Assembly: GCF_946482605.1 (NCBI RefSeq)
Contig: NZ_CAMLSE010000045.1
Coordinates: 1 to 56,059 of the forward strand
Length of the DNA stretch: 56,059 nt
DNA from: an uncultured Dyadobacter sp.
GTDB taxonomy: Bacteria; Bacteroidota; Bacteroidia; Cytophagales; Spirosomataceae
Direction: 5' to 3'
Within the stretch, counting starts at the first letter, position 1. Each line of letters starts with the position of its first letter. This document shows positions 35,731 through 43,489 of this stretch, in pieces. The position numbers and the translations under genes were made by a program. The notes beneath the pieces were generated by a model. That model was not told the DNA's origin. It did no database searches and saw only the letters and a list, made by a program, of their open reading frames with translations.

Positions 35731-36528
35731 TTATTGAAATTTCACTTTACTGAGCTCGGCGAGATGTGCGGGCGATATCTCCGCAAGTGTATCCAGGAAT
35801 GCGACCTGGAAAGATCCGGGAAGCTTCGCAGTCCGGAACGCCAGCTCGCCGCAGACGCCCATGGCAACAGCGGCCGATACGGCTGCATCAAACGGATCAT
35901 CGCAAACCGCCGCAAACGCCCCGGCAATGGCCGAAGCCGAACACCCCATGCCGGTAACCCGGGTCATCAGAGGCACGCCGTTGGATACCCAGGCTGTTCG
36001 CTCGCCGTGTACAATTACATCCACCGCCCCGCTGACGCTTACCACCGCGCCATACCGGCGGCTCAACGCACGGGCAGCGTCCATGCTATCGGCTGAGTCG
36101 GCGGTGCTATCCACACCTCTGGTTTGCACATCCAGACCCGCCAATGCGAGAATTTCGGAGGCATTGCCCCGGATGATCGCCGGTGACGCCGTAGTAAGCA
36201 GTTCGGTCAATGCACTGTTGCGGTAAGGCGTAGCCCCCGCACCCACCGGATCCAGGATAATGGGTTTGCCCAATGCGGCAGCCTTCTTCATGGCCAGTTT
36301 CATACCCTCCACCCATGGCGGCGACAACGTCCCGATGTTCACCACCAGAGCTCCTGCAATAGCCGCCATATCCTCCACCTCCTCGACGGCATGCGCCATC
36401 ACAGGTGACGCGCCGATCGCGAGCAACGCATTGGCGGTGAAGTTCATGACTACAAAATTGGTAATATTATGGACCAGCGGTGCCGATGCGCGCAGGTTGC
36501 GAAGATTGTTTTCAAGCAGGATATCCAT
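35731..36528 (-). CDS. thiM: Hydroxyethylthiazole kinase ThiM
   Basis: 265 residues. PLVHNITNFVVMNFTANALLAIGASPVMAHAVEEVEDMA, VVNIGTLSPPWVEGMKLAMKKAAALGKPIILDPVGAGATPYR and VTGMGCSASAIAGAFAAV (with the catalytic-site Cys) identify ThiM, which salvages thiazole alcohol. It is the first gene of the operon, downstream of the TPP riboswitch. No thiazole-synthesis genes (thiG, thiH, thiS) or thiC are in this window, so this operon is for salvage and final coupling. Confidence 0.96.
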   Translation of the reverse strand: MDILLENNLRNLRASAPLVHNITNFVVMNFTANALLAIGASPVMAHAVEEVEDMAAIAGALVVNIGTLSPPWVEGMKLAMKKAAALGKPIILDPVGAGATPYRNSALTELLTTASPAIIRGNASEILALAGLDVQTRGVDSTADSADSMDAARALSRRYGAVVSVSGAVDVIVHGERTAWVSNGVPLMTRVTGMGCSASAIAGAFAAVCDDPFDAAVSAAVAMGVCGELAFRTAKLPGSFQVAFLDTLAEISPAHLAELSKVKFQ

Positions 36529-36602
36529 TATTCAACTGTTTTACGGATCAATGATCGGAATGGACGATAGGCGGGGAACTGCACCTGCGGTATACAGGTT
36601 TT

Positions 36603-36629
36603 AATAAAAGGGGCCCGGAGGCCAGCGCT
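36603..36629 (-). terminator. Possible riboswitch-controlled terminator
   Basis: Minus strand reads GCGCTGGCCTCCGGGCCCC followed by TTTTATT, with a short GGCC-TCCG-GGCC stem directly after the riboswitch aptamer. The stem is short, so the control could also be on translation. Confidence 0.4.
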
Positions 36630-36700
36630 TTTTCCTACGACAGCGTCAACTGTTTCAGGTTCAAAGGGTATGCTCTCAGTCCTTTTTGGACACCCCCAAA
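36628..36700 (-). ncRNA. TPP (THI-box) riboswitch
   Basis: Minus strand contains GGGGGTGTCC, GGACTGAGA, then ATACCCTTTGAACCTGA, and the closing CGTAGGAAA, the conserved parts of the TPP aptamer in the right order. It lies about 100 nt upstream of thiM in the operon leader, so TPP should repress the thiM-thiE-thiD-tenA genes. Confidence 0.95.
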
Positions 36701-36714
36701 GCCATTCTTACCTG

Positions 36715-36744
36715 CGAATGTAGTAGTTTTGGATGGTTATCAAA
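36715..36744 (-). promoter_or_regulatory. Promoter of the thiamin operon
   Basis: Minus strand: TTTG (36741-36744), 18 nt, TACATTCG (36722-36715), one mismatch to TAnnTTTG. Transcription would begin a few bases before the riboswitch, as expected. The divergent -7-like TAGTTTTG at 36724-36731 for the next gene overlaps this site. Confidence 0.55.
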
Positions 36745-36788
36745 AATCGTTTCGCCTAAACCGGCAAAGACACAACACTCACCTAATA

Positions 36789-37463
36789 ATGATCAAAGCA
36801 GCCATTTTCGACATGGACGGGTTACTGATCGATTCGGAGCCCATGTGGACCGAAGCAGCCCGCTCTACCATGCAAAAAGTTAATTTCGAGATCACCGAAG
36901 CCCTTCGCATCCAGAGCACCGGCCTGTCCATCAAGCTATTCCTTGACTTCTGCCACAAGATCCAGCCCTGGAACGCGCCTTCATTCGAAGAGCTTGAAAA
37001 AGAAATACTTGAAAAAGCACATCATGATATTCTTGCGCATGCCGAGGCCATGCCAGGCGCCATCGCATTGGTAAAAACACTCAAAAATCAGGGGCTTAAA
37101 CTGGCCGTCGCTTCGGCGTCCCACATGGACCTCATCGAAGGCGTATTGAAAAGACTGGAAATTATTGACTATTTTGACACCTGGCATTCCGGAGAGCTCG
37201 AAGAACATACCAAACCTCACCCGGCGGTTTACCTGACAACAGCCAGAAAACTTGGTCTTTCACCCGGGGAATGCATTGCATTTGAAGACTCCCACGCGGG
37301 TTTACGCGCCGCACACGCAGCCGGAATGATCACGATCTCCGTCCCTGCGGAGGAAGTATTTGAAGACAAAAAATTTGACCTGGCACACTACAAGATACCT
37401 TCGCTTGAAAAATTCATCCTGAGCGAAATGTCGGGTGTGCCTCAGAGCGTGATTGAAAACTAA
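36789..37463 (+). CDS. HAD-superfamily phosphatase, hexitol/2-deoxyglucose-6-phosphatase-like
   Basis: 224 residues from the ATG at 36789 (MIKAAIFDMDGLLIDSEPMW). Catalytic motif I DMDGLLIDSEP, motif II SASH, the Lys in HTKPHPAVY, and motif III FEDSHAGLRAAHAAGM are intact. The Trp after DSEPM and the helical cap between about 15 and 85 put it in the subfamily I beta-phosphoglucomutase/hexitol-phosphatase group. The exact sugar phosphate is not readable from sequence. Divergent from the thiamin operon; the frame back to 36729 is excluded because motif I starts at the chosen Met. Confidence 0.92.
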   Translation: MIKAAIFDMDGLLIDSEPMWTEAARSTMQKVNFEITEALRIQSTGLSIKLFLDFCHKIQPWNAPSFEELEKEILEKAHHDILAHAEAMPGAIALVKTLKNQGLKLAVASASHMDLIEGVLKRLEIIDYFDTWHSGELEEHTKPHPAVYLTTARKLGLSPGECIAFEDSHAGLRAAHAAGMITISVPAEEVFEDKKFDLAHYKIPSLEKFILSEMSGVPQSVIEN

Positions 37464-37488
37464 CCTATACCCTTTTCGTTGACGTTGC

Positions 37489-38829
37489 ATGATCGGACTC
37501 CGGCATTTTAGTATTATGATTATGATCAGGATATTCGTAATTGTCCTGAGCGTCATTGCCCTCGCCTGGCTCGCGTCCAAGCATACCAACGAAACGCTGG
37601 TGTACATTCTCGGCACCATATTCATTTTCATCCAGGCATCACTGCTGTACCAGTACGTCACGAATGTCAACCGGAAGCTGACCTATTTTCTTGAATCCGT
37701 CCGTTATTCCGATTTCACGATCAACTTCCGGTCCGATAACAAGATGGGCAGGACATTCAAGGAGCTGAACCAGCAGTTCAACGAGGTGTTGCTGGCATTC
37801 CGGCAGGCGCGGGCGGAGAAGGAAGCCAACCTGCAATACCTGAATACGATCGTGCAGCATATCGGTACCGGATTGATCACCTTCGATGCCAACGGGCAGG
37901 TAAACCTGATCAACAATGCCGCATTACGAATGCTGGGCATTTACCGGCTGCACCAGCTCAGCGAGCTCAAAGACAAGCATCCGCGCCTGTACGAGCTACT
38001 TTCCGACCTCGATTCCGGGGTCCGGGACTTGTACCGCACGCCCAGCGACCAGCCCCTCGCATTGCAGGCGGCTGCAATACAGCTCCGCGGGATGTGGGTC
38101 AAGATTGTAGTATTGCAAAACATCCAGACCGAGCTACAACAGCAGGAGATCGAATCCTGGCAGAACCTTACACGGGTGTTGCGCCACGAAATCATGAACT
38201 CCATGACGCCCATTGTATCGTTGGTGGGTACCATGCGCATGATTGTCAATGAGGACATCGAACCGTCTACCGGCGACCAGGAGGCTGTGAACGATTTGAA
38301 GGAAGCTTTATCTACTTTGGAAAAGCGGAGCAAAGGCATGATGCAGTTTGTAAATGCCTACCGCGATTTCACGACCTTACCCAAACCGGTTTTTGCAATG
38401 CTCGGCGTGGCTGAAATGTTGCAGGAGGTATTGCAGCTGCTCCAAACGGACCTCACTCAATCGGGTGTGCTTTGGAAATTGTCGGTAAAACCGGAAACCT
38501 TGATGATCAAAGCCGATGCCAGCCAGATCCAGCAGGTGCTGATCAACCTCATCAAGAATGCATCCGAGGCATTTTCCACCCAAACCGACCGCCTCATTAC
38601 CCTCTCGGCGTACCATGTTGACGGCACTACCCTGATCGAGGTCGCGGATAACGGGGACGGGATTGAGCCCGAAGCGCTTGAGAATATTTTCATTCCATTC
38701 TACACCACAAAAAAGACCGGCTCCGGGATCGGGCTAAGCCTTTCCCGCCAGATTTTACAGCAGCACAATGGCCAGCTCGAAGTCGAATCCCAGGTAGGAA
38801 AAGGTACGATTTTCACATTGATCTTCTAG
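37489..38829 (+). CDS. NtrY-like sensor histidine kinase
   Basis: 446 residues. Two N-terminal TM segments (about 10-28 and 33-52) with almost no periplasmic loop, a HAMP/PAS-like linker (EANLQYLNTIVQHIGTGLITFDANGQVNLIN), H-box LRHEIMNSMTPIVSL, N-box INLIKNASEA, and G-boxes DNGDGI and GSGIGLSLSRQIL. No receiver domain follows, so it needs a separate response regulator. NtrY-type kinases normally pair with sigma-54 activators, and the only one in the window is at 25410-26780. An alternative start lies at 37516. The first four TM-free residues of the loop mean it probably senses something in the membrane or cytoplasm. Confidence 0.94.
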   Translation: MIGLRHFSIMIMIRIFVIVLSVIALAWLASKHTNETLVYILGTIFIFIQASLLYQYVTNVNRKLTYFLESVRYSDFTINFRSDNKMGRTFKELNQQFNEVLLAFRQARAEKEANLQYLNTIVQHIGTGLITFDANGQVNLINNAALRMLGIYRLHQLSELKDKHPRLYELLSDLDSGVRDLYRTPSDQPLALQAAAIQLRGMWVKIVVLQNIQTELQQQEIESWQNLTRVLRHEIMNSMTPIVSLVGTMRMIVNEDIEPSTGDQEAVNDLKEALSTLEKRSKGMMQFVNAYRDFTTLPKPVFAMLGVAEMLQEVLQLLQTDLTQSGVLWKLSVKPETLMIKADASQIQQVLINLIKNASEAFSTQTDRLITLSAYHVDGTTLIEVADNGDGIEPEALENIFIPFYTTKKTGSGIGLSLSRQILQQHNGQLEVESQVGKGTIFTLIF

Positions 38830-38939
38830 TTAACGCACCGGTGGCAACTGAAATGCAGACGTTAAAAAACTCGTTTCCGGGCATTTACAACGAATTGCGA
38901 AAAACCGTTGTCTTGTCTGAAATCTAAAATTAGAACCCT

Positions 38940-39368
38940 ATGAAAAAGTATGTTTTTGTGCTGACAGTGATGATGACGTGGGCATGCAAAAGCACTGGTG
39001 TCGATAAGAAACAGGAAGGTCTCAGGTATAAGGAATCCGTTACATTGAATGATGTGCCTAAGGCCACATTGACATTTTTCGAAATCGAGGATAGCCGCTG
39101 TCCGCAGGGGGTGGTTTGCGTCTGGGGAGGAAGGGCGGTGGTCGATCTGCTCTTTTCCGGTGTCACCACAGAAGGAGGCATTAACGAGCACGCCAAAATG
39201 TGTCTCGGCGATTGCGGTAATGGCTCGGATGGATCGGATACATTGACCAAAAAATTCGCTGGCCAGGATTACCGGCTCGTTTTGTCAGCTGTGAACCCTT
39301 ATCCGCACGTCGATTCGACGAGAAAGAAGGAAGATTATTCCATACTTTTGAAAATAGAAAGGCTGTAA
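38940..39368 (+). CDS. Small putative lipoprotein, Cys-rich
   Basis: 142 residues. MKKYVFVLTVMMTWACKS is a lipoprotein-type signal with C16 (lipobox TWAC, slightly unusual W). The mature part contains FFEIEDSRCPQGVVCVWGGRAVVDLLF, a segment with two Cys and W seen in many small Bacteroidota lipoproteins. Another Cys pair (MCLGDCG) follows. Function unknown. It follows the kinase after 110 bp and ends at a strong terminator. Confidence 0.75.
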   Translation: MKKYVFVLTVMMTWACKSTGVDKKQEGLRYKESVTLNDVPKATLTFFEIEDSRCPQGVVCVWGGRAVVDLLFSGVTTEGGINEHAKMCLGDCGNGSDGSDTLTKKFAGQDYRLVLSAVNPYPHVDSTRKKEDYSILLKIERL

Positions 39369-39374
39369 GTCGTT

Positions 39375-39402
39375 GGGAAGTCGGTGACTTCCCTATTTTT
39401 TT
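39375..39402 (+). terminator. Rho-independent terminator of the lipoprotein gene
   Basis: Stem GGGAAGTC / GACTTCCC with loop GGT, followed by TATTTTTTT, 6 bp after the stop codon. The T-tract overlaps the end of the convergent permease gene. Confidence 0.85.
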
Positions 39403-41084
39403 GCCAGTTTGCTCTGTTTGTAGCCATAGCTGAAATAGATCACCAGCCCGATCGCCAGCCACACCACAAAGATCAGCCAGTTGGATGCTCCCAGCTCGGT
39501 CATCAGGTAGAGGTTGGTCAGGATGCCAGCTACGGGAAGCGCGGAAAAATTGTGCTGGAAACTCAATATCGAAAACGTGCACCAGGTAATCCAGAAAATA
39601 ATGGTCAAAAGCTTATGCTCCATGATCTCGGCGAAGCTCAGGGTCCGCCATTCTCCGATCACCTCCTGCCCGTAAACAAACAGCCCCGTCACCGCCAGAA
39701 CGAACAGCGCTCCTACCAGATACTTTCCGTTAATGTAAGGAACCTTGAACTTCGAACGTGCCGAAATACCCTTATGATCCAGGTAAAGCACGCCACCGCA
39801 TACCAGGATGAATGCAAAGAATGTTCCGACGCTCGTCAGGTCCACGAAGAAATCCATCTTGAAAAACAATGCGGGTATACCTACAACGAACCCGGTTACG
39901 ATCGTGGCGAAAGAAGGTGTCTGGTATTTAGGATGGATTTTAGAAAAACGCTTCCACAGCAGCCCGTCCCGGCTCATGGTCATCCAGATCCTCGGCTGAC
40001 CCAACTGATACACGAGCAATGCACTGGTAATAGCAATCACCGAACTGACCGAAATAATGCCGGCCATGAAATCCAGGTTGTTTTTCTGAAACACGAAAGC
40101 CAGTGGGTCACTCACCTTCAGTTCGGTATAGTTAACCATCCCGGTCAGCACGAGGGTAATCAATACATATAAGACGGTACAGATCACCAGGCAGTAAATC
40201 ATCGCTTTGGGCATATCCTGCTGCGGGTTGCGGCATTCTTCGGCCGTTGTGGAGATCGAGTCAAACCCGATAAACGCAAAAAATACCGCGGCCACACCAC
40301 TCAGTACGCCTTTGACCCCATTCGGAGCGAATGGCGACCAGTTTTCGGGTTTGACGTAAAATGCTCCGGCCAGGATGACCAGCAATACAACACCCACTTT
40401 CAGGATGACCATGATGTTGCTCGCTGTCCTGGATTCGCGGATACCGATGTAAACCAGCGCGGTGATCAGCAACGTCACCAGCCCGGCGGGCAAATTGAGC
40501 ATGATATGAAAATCCCCGATTGTGGGGGCAGATTGGTAGGCGGCTGCGGCAAAACGTTCGTAGTCCGATAATGCGGAAGCTCCCGAAGTCTGTAATTTTT
40601 CAAATGCTTCATAGGCCGACTCTCCGTTGATCGTCAGCCAGCCAGGCAGGGTGATCCCAAAGCCTTTGAGCATACTCACGAAGTATTCCGACCATGAAAT
40701 CGCCACTACCATATTGGAAACCGCATATTCGAGGATCAAAGCCCAGCCGATAATCCAGGCGAACAATTCACCGAAAGCCACATAGGCATACGTGTACGCA
40801 CTACCGGATACCGGAACCGTGCTCGCGAACTGCGCGTAGGACAAGGCTGTGAAAACGCAGGCTATGGCTGTAAAAATAAACAGCAGCGATACCGCGGGGC
40901 CACCATTGTAGCTGGCCAGGCCGATCGTGCTGAAAATCCCCGCGCCCACGATCGCCGCGATCCCTAATGAAACCAGGTCCCTTACCCCCAGCACTTTGGC
41001 GAGCCCGCCGTCACCTTCCGAATGCGCATCTTTCAGAATTTGATCAACCGTTTTTTTACGGAATAAGGGGGAGCTTTGTTTCAT
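39393..41084 (-). CDS. APC-superfamily cationic amino acid permease
   Basis: 563 residues, about 12-14 TM helices. N-terminal region LGVRDLVSLGIAAIVGAGIFSTIG has the GxG(I/V)F substrate-contact turn of APC transporters, with VPVSGSAYTYAYVAFGELFAWIIGWALILEY and a second GFDSISTTAEECRNPQQDMPKAMI. This is the CAT/YfnA-like subfamily, which imports basic or neutral amino acids with protons. The central loop is longer than usual (around the segment beginning PGWLTINGESAYEAFEK). A 200-bp divergent region (41085-41284) separates it from the next gene; nothing definite was recognised there. Confidence 0.93.
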   Translation of the reverse strand: MKQSSPLFRKKTVDQILKDAHSEGDGGLAKVLGVRDLVSLGIAAIVGAGIFSTIGLASYNGGPAVSLLFIFTAIACVFTALSYAQFASTVPVSGSAYTYAYVAFGELFAWIIGWALILEYAVSNMVVAISWSEYFVSMLKGFGITLPGWLTINGESAYEAFEKLQTSGASALSDYERFAAAAYQSAPTIGDFHIMLNLPAGLVTLLITALVYIGIRESRTASNIMVILKVGVVLLVILAGAFYVKPENWSPFAPNGVKGVLSGVAAVFFAFIGFDSISTTAEECRNPQQDMPKAMIYCLVICTVLYVLITLVLTGMVNYTELKVSDPLAFVFQKNNLDFMAGIISVSSVIAITSALLVYQLGQPRIWMTMSRDGLLWKRFSKIHPKYQTPSFATIVTGFVVGIPALFFKMDFFVDLTSVGTFFAFILVCGGVLYLDHKGISARSKFKVPYINGKYLVGALFVLAVTGLFVYGQEVIGEWRTLSFAEIMEHKLLTIIFWITWCTFSILSFQHNFSALPVAGILTNLYLMTELGASNWLIFVVWLAIGLVIYFSYGYKQSKLAKK

Positions 41085-41284
41085 GAAGGTGCCGATTTGC
41101 CAGGTTTCTGTTTGTAATAAGTTGGGCTAAAAATAAACGATATTCTAAGATTGTCCCCTCCCGCTTTGAAAATTTGTTTCTTTAATCCCAAAAAATCAAT
41201 ATAAAATTCTTCCGATCCGAAATCAAAGCGATAAAGATTGCGTTATCGATTTGATTCCCCGTCTCATCTATTCTCAATGTTTCC

Positions 41285-42070
41285 ATGAAATTATTCGTTA
41301 CACTCTTCATCAGCATACTGGCGCCGGTCCAAGTCATTACGGCCCAGAGCATTAAGACCTACACCACAGCGCAGGCACATTCGCACAACGATTACGAAAG
41401 ACAACGCGCATTCACCGACGCCTATGAGCAACAATTCGGTTCGGTTGAAGCCGACGTCTTCCTGGTCAACGACACACTTTTCGTCGCCCACAACCTGAAA
41501 GACATTCGCTCGGGGCGCACATTTTCCAATCTCTATCTGAAACCGATCCTCGCGCAGACCGAGAAAAATAACGGCCACATCTATGCGCAGGAAGACGTAT
41601 CGCTGCAACTGCTGATCGACCTCAAAACCGCCGGGCCTGAGACACTGGCAGCATTGATCAAAGAACTGGAACCACATCAGCAAATACTCGCGCCGGCCGG
41701 CACGGTCAGGATCGTCGTCAGCGGGAATGTGCCCGATGCGGCGGCTTTCGAACAATACCCCAAATTCATCTATTTCGACGGCCGTCCTGAAAACACCTAT
41801 TCACCGGCCCAGATGGCGCATATCGGACTCATCAGCCAGGCTTTCCAGAAATACTCCAAATGGAATGGCGAAGGACCTTTACCTGAAAAAGACAAAAAGG
41901 CCATTCAGAAAATGATCAGCCAGGTGCATGACCTCGGCAAAAAAGTGCGGGTTTGGGCTACACCGGACAATATCAATTCCTGGAAAACCATGATGGCCCT
42001 GGGCGTCGACTACCTCAATACGGACAAGGTGCGGGAGCTCGGTGATTACCTCCGTACTGCCCCCAGATAA
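41285..42070 (+). CDS. Secreted PI-PLC/GDPD-superfamily phosphodiesterase
   Basis: 261 residues. Signal peptide MKLFVTLFISILAPVQVITAQ. The catalytic segments are AHSHNDYERQR, SVEADVFLVNDTLFVAHN and later ILAPAGTVRIVVSGN, fitting the uncharacterised bacterial PI-PLC/GDPD group rather than canonical GDPD (which starts HRG). His and Asp in AHSHND, and E/D in EADV, are the likely metal and catalytic residues. It probably cleaves glycerophosphodiester bonds in the periplasm. The ethanolamine-permease-like gene begins 108 bp downstream. Confidence 0.85.
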   Translation: MKLFVTLFISILAPVQVITAQSIKTYTTAQAHSHNDYERQRAFTDAYEQQFGSVEADVFLVNDTLFVAHNLKDIRSGRTFSNLYLKPILAQTEKNNGHIYAQEDVSLQLLIDLKTAGPETLAALIKELEPHQQILAPAGTVRIVVSGNVPDAAAFEQYPKFIYFDGRPENTYSPAQMAHIGLISQAFQKYSKWNGEGPLPEKDKKAIQKMISQVHDLGKKVRVWATPDNINSWKTMMALGVDYLNTDKVRELGDYLRTAPR

Positions 42071-42178
42071 TTTGTCAGAATAAAATACGGCTTGCCCAAC
42101 TTTTTCAATGGTATTAAATGGCATTGGAAGAGTTATAGACTATATTGTACTGATTTCAATAGGTCCAAACCGTCTTTC

Positions 42179-43480
42179 ATGTCTGCTGAACAAACTGCTG
42201 CCCTCAAAAAAGTTCTTAAACCAATCCATCTCTGGGCCATTGCCGTAGGGCTCGTCATTTCCGGTGAATATTTCGGCTGGAACTACGGTTGGGGTGTTTC
42301 GGGCACGATCGGCTTTCTGATCGCGACATTGGTGGTGACCATCATGTATGTGACGTTTATTTTCAGCTTCACCGAACTCACCACCTCCATACCACAGGCA
42401 GGCGGGCCGTTTTCCTATGCCTACCGTGCATTCGGCTGGTGGGGAGGCCTCATTGCGGGTTATGCCACGCTCATCGAATTCCTGGTGACACCGCCCGCCA
42501 TTGCATTCGCGCTAGGCAGTTACAGCCACTTTCTTTACCCGTCGCTCGAAGTCCTCCACGTGGCGTTTGCATGCTATGCCATCTTTATTGTCATCAATCT
42601 GCTCGGAATCAAGGAATCGGCCCTGTTTTCGTTGGTGGTAACCTTGCTGGCCGTAGTGGAACTGCTGATTTACATCGGCATTGTAGCACCGCATTTCTCG
42701 TACGACACTTTCGTTGCCGAACCTATGCCATTCGGCTGGGGCGGCGTTTTCGCGGCATTGCCGTTTGCGATCTGGTTTTACCTCGCTATTGAAGGTGTGG
42801 CCATGGTGGCGGAAGAAGTCGAAGACCCCAAACGAACGATTTCACGCGGATACATTTACGGCATCCTTACATTGGTGGTTTTGGCGCTCGCAGTCATGAT
42901 CTTCACGGGAGGCATTGCGCCCTGGCAGCAACTTGCCGATATCGACTACCCGCTGCCCGCTGCGTTGGGTATTGTTCTGGGACGCGACAGCGGACTTACC
43001 CAGCTATTCGCCAGCCTGGGCCTCTTCGGATTGATCGCCTCCTTCCATGGCACGGTAATCGGCTATTCACGTCAGATTTTCGCCCTGGCGCGTGAGGGAT
43101 ACCTGCCCTCTTTCCTGGGTAATGTCAATGCCCGCTTTCAAACCCCGCATTGGGCATTGGTGGCCGGGGGCATAGCGGGATGTGTCGCACTCCTGCTCGG
43201 TACTACGGACCAGGTCATTATCCTGGCAGCATTGGGAGCGGTCGTGATGTACATCGTCAGCATGATCGCGCTGTTTGCATTGCGGTCCAGGGAACCGGCA
43301 CTTGAGCGTCCGTTCATGGTTCCGGCTTATCCGTACTTTCCCATCGTCGCACTCGCGCTGTCGGTACTATGCCTGGTTGCGATCGTTTACTACAACCAAA
43401 TGCTCAGTCTCTGGTTTTTCGGAGGCCTGGCTGTGATTGCGGTGCTGTTTGTCGCCACAGGTCGTCACAGGCACTTGTAA
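42179..43480 (+). CDS. Ethanolamine permease-like APC transporter
   Basis: 433 residues from the ATG at 42179 (MSAEQTAALKKVLKPIHLWAIAVGLVISGEYFGWNYGW), a start like that of known ethanolamine permeases; the frame to 42092 is open but has no conserved part. About 12 TM helices, with GISGEYFGWN replacing the usual G-A-G turn and IPQAGGPFSYAYRAFGWWGGLIAGYATLIEFL. Eat/EutP members import ethanolamine. No ethanolamine ammonia-lyase genes are present. Stop is 9 bp from the stop of the convergent TonB receptor. Confidence 0.88.
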   Translation: MSAEQTAALKKVLKPIHLWAIAVGLVISGEYFGWNYGWGVSGTIGFLIATLVVTIMYVTFIFSFTELTTSIPQAGGPFSYAYRAFGWWGGLIAGYATLIEFLVTPPAIAFALGSYSHFLYPSLEVLHVAFACYAIFIVINLLGIKESALFSLVVTLLAVVELLIYIGIVAPHFSYDTFVAEPMPFGWGGVFAALPFAIWFYLAIEGVAMVAEEVEDPKRTISRGYIYGILTLVVLALAVMIFTGGIAPWQQLADIDYPLPAALGIVLGRDSGLTQLFASLGLFGLIASFHGTVIGYSRQIFALAREGYLPSFLGNVNARFQTPHWALVAGGIAGCVALLLGTTDQVIILAALGAVVMYIVSMIALFALRSREPALERPFMVPAYPYFPIVALALSVLCLVAIVYYNQMLSLWFFGGLAVIAVLFVATGRHRHL

Positions 43481-43489
43481 TGAGTTGTT

